The notes beneath the pieces were generated by a model. That model was given only the letters and a program-made list of their open reading frames with translations. It did no database searches and had not been told where the DNA came from. The position numbers were made by a program, and so were the translations under genes. A stretch of DNA of 64,000 nucleotides from Liolophura sinensis (taxonomy: Eukaryota; Mollusca; Polyplacophora; Chitonida; Chitonidae). Positions 20,988-32,600 of the stretch are shown piece after piece. Every line of letters begins with the position of its first letter. Position 1 is the first letter of the stretch. Location: assembly GCF_032854445.1 (NCBI RefSeq), contig NC_088300.1, positions 372,001-436,000 of the forward strand, written 5' to 3'.

Positions 20988-23178
20988 TCTGCCATCATCA
21001 TCCATTATCATGCCATCATCATCCATTATCATGCCATCATCATTCTGTGATCATGCCATCATCATTCAGTGATCATGTCATCATCATTCAGTGATCGTGC
21101 CATCATCATTCTGTGATCATGCCATCATCATTCTGTGATCATGCCATCATCATTCAGTGATCGTGCCATCATCATTCTGTGATCATGTCATCATCATTCT
21201 GTGATCATGCCATCATTCAGTGATCGTGCCATCATTCTGTGATCATGCCATCATCATTCTGTGATCATGTCATCATCATTCTGTGATCATGTCATCATCA
21301 TTCAGTGATCATGCCATCATCATTCAGTGATCATGTCATCATCATTCAGTGATCGTGCCATCATCATCCATTATCATGCCATCATCATCCATTATCATGC
21401 CATCATCATTCAGTGATCATGCCATCATCATTCTGTGATCATGCCATCATCATTCTGTGATCATGCCATCATCATTCAGTGATCATGTCATCATCATTCA
21501 GTGATCGTGCCATCATCATCCATTATCATGCCATCATCATTCAGTGATCATGTCATCATCATTTAGTGATCATGTCATCATCATTCAGTGATCATGTCAT
21601 CATCATTCAGTGATCGTGCCATCATCATTCTGTGATCATGCCATCATCATTCTGTGATCATGCCATCATCATTCAGTGATCGTGCCATCATCATTCTGTG
21701 ATCATGCCATCATCATTCAGTGATCATGTCATCATCATCCATTATCATGCCATCATCATTCTGTGATCATGCCATCATCATTCAGTGATCGTGCCATCAT
21801 CATTCTGTGATCATGCCATCATCATTCCGTGATCGTGCCATCATCATTCTGTGATCATGCCATCATCATTCTGTGATCATGCCATCATCATCCATTATCA
21901 TGCCATCATCATTCTGTGATCATGCCATCATCATTCTGTGATCATGCCATCATCATTCAGTGATCGTGTCATCATCATCCTGTGATCATGCCATCATCAT
22001 TCTGTGATCGTGTCATCATCATCCATTATCATGCCATCATCATTCTGTGATCATGCCATCATCATTCAGTGATCATGTCATCATCATTCTGTGATCATGC
22101 CATCATCATTCAGTGATCATGTCATCATCATTCAGTGATCGTGCCATCATCATCCATTATCATGCCATCATCATTCTGTGATCATGCCATCATCATTCAG
22201 TGATCGTGCCATCATCATCCATTATCATGCCATCATCATTCTGTGATCATGCCATCATCATTCTGTGATCGTGCCATCATCATCCATTATCATGCCATCA
22301 TCATTCTGTGATCATGCCATTATTATTCAGTGATCATGTCATCATCATTCAGTGATCGTGCCATCATCATCCATTATCATGCCATCATCATTCTGTGATC
22401 ATGTCATCATCATTCAGTGATCGTGCCATCATCATCCATTATCATGCCATCATCATTCTGTGATCATGCCATCATCATTCAGTGATCATGTCATCATCAT
22501 TCAGTGATCGTGCCATCATCATTCAGTGATCGTGCCATCATCATCCATTATCATGCCATCATCATTCAGTGATCATGTCATCATCATTTAGTGATCATGT
22601 CATCATCATTCAGTGATCATGTCATCATCATTCAGTGATCGTGCCATCATCATTCTGTGATCATGCCATCATCATTCAGTGATCATGTCATCATCATTCA
22701 GTGATCGTGCCATCATCATTCTGTGATCATGCCATCATCATTCAGTGATCATGTCATCATCATTCAGTTATCATGCCATCATCATTCTGTGATCATGCCA
22801 TCATCATTCAGTGATCATGTCATCATCATTCAGTGATCATGTCATCATCATTCAGTGATCGTGCCATCATCATCCATTATCATGCCATCATCATTCTGTG
22901 ATCATGCCATCATCATTCAGTGATCATGTCATCATCATTCAGTGATCATGCCATCATCATCCATTATCATGCCATCATCATTCTGTGATCATGCCATCAT
23001 CATTCAGTTATCATGTCATCATCATTCAGTGATCGTGCCATCATCATTCTGTGATCATACCATCATCATTCATGATCATGCCATCATCATTCAGTTATCA
23101 TGCCATCATCATTCTGTGATCATGCCATCATCATTCATGATCATGCCATCATCATTCAGTTATCATGCCATCACCATT
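20988..23178 (+). repeat. About 22-bp CATCAT minisatellite, roughly 100 copies
   Basis: Units of the form gatcatgccatcatcattc plus tgt or agt, interspersed with a tccattatcatgcc variant. About 2.2 kb directly downstream of SPRTN. Confidence 0.96.
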
Positions 23179-23607
23179 AAGTAAAAAGCAATTTTACAAA
23201 TAGTATTGTACATTTTAACATAACTATTTTTTTGAGTTTCTCTTCAAAACTTTCCATACATTTCAATGGAAAATAAGTTTTTTTAGAACAAAAAATATAT
23301 TAAGATAAAATGGCATATATATAGATATATTTTACTTTTAGCAATAAGTAAAACATGAAATAGAAATGGGATCGCTTTCAATATTTAGGGACTAAATGCA
23401 CAAGATGGACAATAAATGAACATGATGAGACATGATGCAAATGACTTTGTCATGTACATATCATGTGATGCCAGAAGTAAGGTTTCATCTAAAGTAGTGT
23501 GTTGTTTGGGGTTTTTACCTTGTCGAAATTCACTTTGTTACAAATCGGTGATCATTCTGTACAATGTATGTATGATACAAGGCTCATCACGTTCTCTGTC
23601 TCTGCCG
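23179..23607. other. Intergenic unique sequence
   Basis: AT-rich; no gene or repeat recognised. Confidence 0.5.
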
Positions 23608-23850
23608 GACCTTTGTGGCCGACAGGGTTAGCATGCCAGCGCGGCACAATAACCCTGGATCCCCTCACCAATGCAGTCTGTGTGAGTTCATGCTCGCTTC
23701 CTCTCCGGCCTTCTGTATGAAGGTCTGGCAAGGCAGCAACCTACTGATAGTCATGGGTTTCCTTCGTGCTCAGTCATGTTTCATGCTGGCCACCGTTATA
23801 TGAGTGAAATATTCTTGACCACGGCGTAAAACACCAATCAGATAAATAAA
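23608..23850 (+). mobile_element. tRNA-derived SINE, copy 1
   Basis: A diverged but nearly full-length copy, from a degraded tRNA-like head (tttgtggccgacagggttag) through the body (cttcctctccggccttc) to the tail gcgtaaaacaccaatcagat. Aligns with the copies at 28232 (minus), 34529 and 52973 (minus). Confidence 0.8.
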
Positions 23851-24632
23851 CTCCCTAAACTTCATGAATGCAGGATACTTAACTTTTCCCCTAAGTCACA
23901 CTGCCCTCTGGCATCGTAACTGTCATATCAATGTGATTACATGTCTGTGATACTCAGGTTTGAATATGGAACTGGCCTGAGGACTTGAAGGCCTTACATA
24001 ACTTCTGTGTAGCTGGCCTGTCATGCAGATGTTGAACTCGTTCGGTCATACAGGTAGTCAACCTGATTGCTCATCTCAGGGGCTCAAGCCACTCAACTGC
24101 CAATAAATGGGACTCAAAACTGTAATACATGTATTTTGTGTTATTATTTGAGTGAAACTATGCCGTTAGTAAGAGCTTCCTGAACGTAATTGGTAGAGTA
24201 CATACACATTACCCTGCCTTTGTGGCTGAAGGTCCATTTGTCACCTGCTGGAAAGCTTGTCCGTGACTTTCCAAAAACTAACGGTTCACTCCAAGCGCTC
24301 CCTGGTTTCCGTCATTCACGCCTCCAATGCGTCAGCTTAGTTAAATGCTGTATTTCACGTAAAACTTGTTTTCCTCACGTGACACATTTTGCTTTATGCT
24401 GATTTATTCATTCATCTCGTAGGGCTACTTGCTTTCTTGTCAGAAAAACTTATTTATTGGCATCAAAGTGTCATTTTAAGAACTTTATGTGCTTCTGAAA
24501 GTCCATTTTTCACGTGCAGATTAATGGAGCAGAGAGGCTAATCACCCTCTTGGCTGTCTCGCCGCCAAGTCTCGACGGGGCGAAAGTTTGACATGGGTGA
24601 AACTGAACGGCCTTGACGATAGCGGAAAGCCT
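23851..24632. other. Intergenic unique sequence
   Basis: No convincing coding region, splice pattern or repeat seen. Confidence 0.5.
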
Positions 24633-24635
24633 GAT

Positions 24636-25536
24636 GTCAGTACTGTGACTCGGACGGTACAGATGGCATCAGCAGTACTGAACATCATTCATGGTGTCAG
24701 TACTGTGACTCGGACGCTACACATGCCATCACCGGTACTGAACATCACTCATGGTGTCAGTACTCTGACACGGATGCTACACATGGCATCACCGGTACTG
24801 AACATCACTCATGGTGTCAGTACTGTGACACGGACGCTACACACGGCATCACCGGTACTGAACATCACTCATGGTGTCAGTACTGTGACACGGACGCTAC
24901 ACATGCCATCACCGGTACTGAACATCACTCATGGTGTCAGTACTGTGACACGGACGCTACACATGGCATCATCGGTACTGAACATCATTCATGGTGTCAG
25001 TACTGTGACACGGACGCTACACATGCCATCACCGGTACTGAACATCACTCATGGTGTCAGTACTGTGACACAGACACTACACATGGCATCACCGGTAATG
25101 AACATCATTCGTAGTGTCAGTACTGTGACACGGACGCTACACATGCCATCACCGGTACTGAACATCATTCGTAGTGTCAGTACTGTGACACGGACGCTAC
25201 ACATGCCATCACCGGTACTGAACATCATTCATGGTGTCAGTACTGTGACACGGACGCTACACATGCCATCACCGGTACTGAACATCATTCGTAGTGTCAG
25301 TACTGTGACACGGACGCTACACATGCCATCACCCGTACTGAACATCATTCATGGTGTCAGTACTGTGACACGGACGCTACACATGCCATCACCGGTACTG
25401 AACATCATTCGTAGTGTCAGTACTGTGACACGGACGCTACACATGCCATCACCGGTACTGAACATCACTCATGGTGTCAGTACTCTGACACGGACGCTAC
25501 ACATGGCATCACCGGTACTGAACATCACTCATGGTG
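24636..25536 (+). repeat. 60-bp minisatellite, 15 copies, open in one frame
   Basis: Units contain gtcagtactgtgacacggac and gccatcaccggtactgaac. The period of 60 keeps a 327-codon frame (24588-25571) open as a 20-residue repeat (STVTRTLHM, SPVLNI). Differences between copies mostly change residues (HG to RS, T to I, P to A), so there is no sign of protein constraint. It is intergenic, between SPRTN and Pellino. I call it a repeat rather than a gene. Confidence 0.9.
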
Positions 25537-25571
25537 TCCGCAGTGAGTGGGTTCCAGTGAATCATCTCTAA

Positions 25572-26585
25572 ATTTGACTGAAATAATATATATCAAAGGA
25601 GACGTTAAGCTCATTGGAACAAACACTACTGTTCAGCATTTGGACAATTCTGCGACCTATAAGCCTAAAAAAAGCTTGAAGGATTGACACCGCTAGAGTT
25701 TTGAACGTAGACCATACTTTATTTTTCAGAGCGAACATCTCCACTTAAGAGCATTATTTTGTCAAAGTATTCTTTTGTTGGACTAAGATAACTTATCTCA
25801 GATTTTCGACAAGGTTTTTGTGGAGGCCTGTATCCGAAAATTATGCGGTAGGCCTACGTGTAAGAAACGAATCAAATGTGACGTAGGCCAAGATGCACTT
25901 TGAACTGTAAAGACATAAAACTGATATGTTTCATCGGCGTAAAAAATGTGAAGTATGATATCAATACTAACTTACTGACTGTAGTAAATAACAAAACATA
26001 AAAGTACATTTAATATACATTTAAACGTAATATACATTTAAAATATATATTTTAATATACATTTAAATGTTCCGGTAGCATAAGAGATTAAACGAAAGTT
26101 ACCGGAAAACTGAATTTCTAGGCCTACAAAAAAGGCCAAATGAAAGAGATTGTGCGGAATTTACATAATGTCAAACCACAAAGTCGGGTGTTTGATTTTA
26201 AATACGCTAGAACTAAACTACAAAGTAACTGTTAGCGCGTAACGCAAAATAAAACATATTCACGGAAAAAACTCTCCCCAGTCTCAGGAACCTCCTAAGC
26301 GAACTCATTGTTGAACTTTGACCTTTTGGTACAGGGTCACGCACTTGTTCACACCTCGCAGCGCCATCTACGGTCAACGCAATGTCAACTTCCGGCGCTG
26401 AGGTTTTGTTGTTGGCAGTTCCATAAACATGACGGCAGCGAAAAGATACTAAGATGTCTGATAGACAGTGATAGTTTCTAGTTTCTGCTTCAGCTGAATG
26501 CGGCCTTGGCCTAACGTGATATTGGTGACAGTTCCATGATTGGGATGAGATCTTGGTGGCTTGTGGACGAGTTGTTACGGAGGCG
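25572..26585 (+). promoter_or_regulatory. Pellino upstream region and probable 5' UTR
   Basis: AT-rich to about 26,300, then more GC-rich up to the proposed start. Short upstream reading frames begin at 26429 and 26454, and one starting at 26536 overlaps the proposed start. No TATA box stands out. The transcription start cannot be fixed from sequence. Confidence 0.35.
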
Positions 26586-26605
26586 ATGCCCAACACAAAA
26601 GACGG
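26586..26605 (+). CDS. PELI: Pellino exon 1 (proposed start)
   Basis: ATG CCC AAC ACA AAA GAC GG before donor gtaaag. The two left-over bases plus T from exon 2 make GGT, giving MPNTKDGPIEDISEK in frame. The N-terminus of Pellinos is poorly conserved, so this 20-nt coding exon rests on phase and the splice site only. Upstream ATGs, one overlapping, leave room for another first exon. Confidence 0.55.
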
Positions 26606-29600
26606 GTAAAGTTTAGCAAGGCGCCTTGTGCTCTACTGAACGTTGTTTGTTTCATGTACACAGTACTCACTAGTTCTGGAAATCCACGCGGCTTTGCATA
26701 GTCCAGCTCAATTACGGATATGTATACATGTTAGTCTGAAAGCAGTAGAAGAAGAAAAAATGGTTTAGCTTTGTTAATGAGAAGTTGTCTGAAGAAAATG
26801 TAAAGTTCAACAAAAATTAACAGATAGGCCTAATGATTGATTGTGTTTACACATCAGCCCCCCCTCCTCCCGAGTTTATTCACACCGTTTAATCCTCAGG
26901 GTATAACTTGAGTTACTTAATAACTGTAGTCTATATTCTTATGCATTGTGTATTGTGATATTAAATCTTCGTTGTCTTTGAAGACTTCAACAGTTTAACT
27001 GCCATTGTGTTTGTGATGAAGTGATGACAGTCAGTTTTAGGGAAGTGCATTACTTAATGTTTATTCTGAATTATGTATGCATAGTTGCCTTACTTCTGGA
27101 GAAGTCAGAGGTAATAATTATCTGCTATTTAGTGTGCCATTTCCTATCCTCCCACTCTCAGATTCCCACCCATTGTCAGTCAGTAATTACATGTAGAAAA
27201 CTACAATGACAGGTATGTGATTGTGGACCTAAGTGGATATTATAAACAACACATGGACTTTGTGTTGGAATATGTTAGGTTGCAGGGGTCAGAATGTTCA
27301 GTCATTCACATATTTTTAAGAGATCAAAATAAAAATGATGACCTCAAATTGAGCCCAGATCATCACAAAGATTAACAGCAAATATGCTTTATTTCAGACA
27401 TTTTCAAATTGTTTTACAATGTCTGCAAATGGAATCTAGTATATTTCTTTAAATCACATTGGTTGACCTTAAATTTTGTTGAGGTCATGACAACACTCAT
27501 AAAGGGGAGAAAGAATAGATTTAGCCAGAATTTAAAATCATTTCAAATTTTTCTCCAATATTCCGTATGTCTTCCATAATAATTTTGTCAGAATAGGGCA
27601 TCTCAAAGACACTGAGACCGCCCCAACCCGTACCCCCAGGCCAAACGTATGGGAGAAGGATTACTTGACTCTTGAAGTATGTTTACGCATTACCATGAAT
27701 GGGGTGCCTAAAATCTGTGAATTGTCAGGAAATGTTACTTTGTCTGGAAAAAGGGTAATGATCAGCTGATGCATTGAATTAGTGGTGGAAGAATATGAAT
27801 ATCGATTTTATAGGTTTTGATAGCTGGAAAGATACTTTGAAGGTATATGTACATGTACAAGTGTGGTTTTCTGACACTGTTTTCATAACGGTATCTGATA
27901 TCACTTCATCTGTGCTCAGTAACATTGATGAGACTGTCCTTCAGGTTCTTATGGATAATCAAATCCACTTTAACTGTGTCACACAGTGTAGAACTGTCAA
28001 ACAGGAACATGAACAGACAGGCCTGGGTTTTCATTTCGCTTTGAATTTGCTGTTATGACTCATTACATTAAAGATAGGGCCTCATTGTATTCATCTTACC
28101 ACAAGAGTGGTCTTTAGCTTTCAGTTCACATGCAAATGAGACAATGAGGGGACTTCATTTATAGTCTCTTTCTTTTAGAGAGTCGGCTATATTCAGCTGT
28201 CTGTAAAATCAATCATACTCGTTATTATTTATGTTATTTATTTGATTGGTGTTTTACGGCCTACTCAAGAATATTTCACTTATATGACGACGGCCAGCAT
28301 TATGGTGGGTGAAAACTGAGCACATCCTGGGCGAAATCCACGACCATCCGCAGGTTTCTGTCAGATTTCCCCATGTACGGCCGGAATGGAAGCCAGCATG
28401 AGCTGGACTTGAACTCATAGTGACAGCATTGGTGAGAGGCTCCTGGGTCATTACACTGCACTAGCGCGCTAACCAACTGACCCACGGAGGCCTCTACTCA
28501 TTAATAGAGTTGCCTTTAGCCGGTGTAATAACCCAAACTTTACACATTGACATGTTGAACATCCATATTATTACAAGGAACCTGCAGTTGGAATACTATT
28601 TCTAATTCATAATATAACCTCTTTGTGGGTATTCTGATACATGTGAAAGGTCTTTTCCCAGACAACAATATGAGTTTTGTACTTTTATAAGGGCCATTTT
28701 ATAAGGGCTTAGACTGATGAATGCACTGGAGTCTGGGTATGTCAATGTATTGGTTTGCATTTGTGTTAGTTTCATTAATGAATGACTGTTCATGAATCAA
28801 GAAGTACTTCTTTTTGTTTCTTGAATATGTGTACATTAAACATATGTAAACCAATATCATGAAGTCATGTTTGTGTTTTTTACTGTTGGATGTACAATTT
28901 GTTTACTTTTTTGATAAAGGCACAGATATATAGAACCTCTGTAGTAAGTTTTGTGCATAGTTGATTTCATAGAATGCACTTTATTGAATTTAAGACAGCT
29001 CATGTTGCGCCTCCAAGCCTTGTGTCATGAGGAGGTGTCAGATTGACAACCAGCACCTGGCATGCCTGCTTAGTCCCAGTGATGGACTGGGAAATTGAAG
29101 CTCTGGGGCCGTTCTCAGTTCCTTGGAGACAATAAGCCATTGACAGCGCTGATAGTGCTGTTCATGTAGTCCAAGCTTAATTGAAGATTCCTTCTCTTCA
29201 CCATTGTAATGTACAAGACTGTACAACTTGGAAAGTTACTCAATAACTTTCCAAAGGTTGGTAGTTTAACTCTGGTTTCCTTCTACCATAAAACTGATGA
29301 ATGTAATAAAAGTTAAATAGTTTTGAGTAGGGCAGTAAACAAGAATCAGTGAATCAATCAAAAGGAATAAAAATGAGTATGGTAATCATAACAATGACAT
29401 TTAGTTGTTGCTAAAATAAATGTGTTCAAAATTGAAAATATAAAAACCAAAAAATCAAAACGCCGATGGATGTTACAGATACCTTTATTTATTTGTTTGC
29501 AGTCCGATAGAAGACATATCGGAAAAACGCCTCCTTCAGTTTGATCAGGACGGAGGATCGCCACGGTTCGGGCCAAAGGCATACTTTGTGGACAAGCCAC

Positions 29601-32600
29601 GATCATCTAATCATCATGCGGGTAGCATCAAGTATGGGGAGCTGGTCATACTGGGGTAAGTCAAACTTGGTTTGTTAAACCATTTCTTTCTGTGTCTAGG
29701 CACCATGGTATCTGGTAGATCCATACTTTATTGAAGAATGACCAGAAAGTGTCCTGACAGTGTTAGATCATTGTCGTCGTCCTTGGAAAGCTACATTGTG
29801 TATAAAGATCTGGATACTGTGATAATTAAATTCCTTTTAAGTTGTTAGAAAAACTAAGAAATTTTTTGAAGGACTGAGTGTATAGTTCTTTTTATTTGGT
29901 AAATACTTGAAATTAACATAAGTGTACATGTGGCTTATTCCGCTCATCAGTTCTATCCCAGCATGCTCTGATTTCTGAGGTCATATAGGTTATGTATGAT
30001 ATGTCAAGTGTGGAAGCCTTTCATTTCTTCTGTTGGTATACATACTTGAATTATATTTTAGCACTACATGCCAGTTTATGCCAGTTTTTATTTGCCTCAA
30101 TGTTACACTAGTAAATAGAATGGTCTTAGGTCAGATTCGTTATATAATACTGAAAAACAGCTGTACATGTATGCTGATAATCATAAGTATGAGATACTGG
30201 AACAGAGCTGTACATGTATGCAGATAATTAGAAGTATGAGATACTGGAACAGAGCTATACATGTATGCAGATAATTAGAAGTATGAGATACTGGAAGAGA
30301 GCTGTACATGTATGCTGATAATCAGAAGTGTGAGATACTGGAACAGAGCTGTACATGTATGCGGATAATTAGAAGTGTGAGATACTGGAACAGAGCTGTA
30401 CATGTATGCTGAAAGTCAGAAGTATGAGATACTGGAACAGAGCTGTACATGTATGCTGATAATCAGAAGTGTGAGATACTGGAACAGAGCTATACATGTA
30501 TGCTGAAAGTTGGAAGTGTGAGATACTGGAACAGAGCTGGACATGTATGCTGATAATCAGAAGTGTGAGATACTGGAACAAAGCTGTACATGTATGCTGA
30601 AAGTCAGAAGTATGAGATACTGGAACAGAGCTATACATGTATGCTGATAATCAGAAGTGTGAGATACTGGAACAGAGCTGTACATGTATGCTGATAATCA
30701 GAAGTGTGAGATACTGGAACAGAGCTGTATGTATATGCTGATAATCAGAAGTGTGAGATACTGGAAGAGAGCTGTACATGTGTGCTGAAAGTCAAAAGTG
30801 TGAGATACTGGAAGAGAGCTATACATGTATGCTGATAATCAGAAGTGTGAGATACTGGAACAGAGCTGTATATATATGCTGATAATCAGAAGTGTGAGAT
30901 ACTGGAACAGAGCTATACATGTGTGCTGAAAGTCAAAAGTATGAGATACTGGAACAGAGCTGGACATGTATGCTGATAATCAGAAGTGTGAGATACTGGA
31001 ACAAAGCTGTACATGTATGCTGAAAGTCAGAAGTATGAGATACTGGAACAGAGCTATACATGTATGCAGATAATTAGAAGTATGAGATACTGGAAGAGAG
31101 CTGTACATGTATGCTTATAATTAGAAGTGTGAGATACTGGAAGAGAGCTGTACATGTATGCTGATAATCAGAAGTATGAGATACTGGAACAGAGCTGTAC
31201 ATTTATACTGATAATAAGAAGTGTGAGATACTGGAACAGAGTTATACATGTGTGCTGAAAGTCAGAAGTGTGAGATACTGGAACAGAGCTGTATATGTAT
31301 GCTGAAAGACAGAAGTATGAGATACTGGAACAGAGCTATACATGTATGCAGATAATTAGAAGTATGAGATACTGGAAGAGAGCTGTACATGTATGCTGAT
31401 AATCAGAAGTGTGAGATACTGGAACAGAGCTGTACATGTATGCGGATAATTAGAAGTGTGAGATACTGGAACAGAGCTGTACATGTATGCTGAAAGTCAG
31501 AAGTATGAGATACTGGAACAGAGCTGTACATGTATGCTGATAATCAGAAGTGTGAGATACTGGAACAGAGCTATACATGTATGCTGAAAGTTGGAAGTGT
31601 GAGATACTGGAACAGAGCTGGACATGTATGCTGATAATCAGAAGTGTGAGATACTGGAACAAAGCTGTACATGTATGCTGAAAGTCAGAAGTATGAGATA
31701 CTGGAACAGAGCTATACATGTATGCTGATAATCAGAAGTGTGAGATACTGGAACAGAGCTGTACATGTATGCTGATAATCAGAAGTGTGAGATACTGGAA
31801 CAGAGCTGTATGTATATGCTGATAATCAGAAGTGTGAGATACTGGAAGAGAGCTGTACATGTGTGCTGAAAGTCAAAAGTGTGAGATACTGGAAGAGAGC
31901 TATACATGTATGCTGATAATCAGAAGTGTGAGATACTGGAACAGAGCTGTATATATATGCTGATAATCAGAAGTGTGAGATACTGGAACAGAGCTATACA
32001 TGTGTGCTGAAAGTCAAAAGTATGAGATACTGGAACAGAGCTGGACATGTATGCTGATAATCAGAAGTGTGAGATACTGGAACAAAGCTGTACATGTATG
32101 CTGAAAGTCAGAAGTATGAGATACTGGAACAGAGCTATACATGTATGCAGATAATTAGAAGTATGAGATACTGGAAGAGAGCTGTACATGTATGCTTATA
32201 ATTAGAAGTGTGAGATACTGGAAGAGAGCTGTACATGTATGCTGATAATCAGAAGTATGAGATACTGGAACAGAGCTGTACATTTATACTGATAATAAGA
32301 AGTGTGAGATACTGGAACAGAGTTATACATGTGTGCTGAAAGTCAGAAGTGTGAGATACTGGAACAGAGCTGTATATGTATGCTGAAAGACAGAAGTGTG
32401 AGATACTGGAACAGAGCTGTATATTTATGCTGATAATCAGAAGTGTGAGATACTGGAACAGAGCTGTACATGTATGCTGATAATCAGAAGTATGAGATAC
32501 TGGAAGAGAGATGTACATGTATGCTGATAATCAGAAGTGTGAGATACTGGAACAGAGCTGTACATGTATGCTGAAAGTCAGAAATGTGAAATACTGAAAC

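Larger units (their letters stand above)
26606..29502 (+). other. Pellino intron 1
   Basis: About 2.9 kb of mostly unique AT-rich DNA. It contains one dispersed repeat (27515-27647) and one minus-strand SINE (28232-28493). No exon seen. Confidence 0.5.

Noticed and set aside
26213-26596. 127-codon minus-strand frame overlapping the Pellino start
   Set aside because: No recognisable domain; it lies across the GC-richer promoter region, where chance frames are common.
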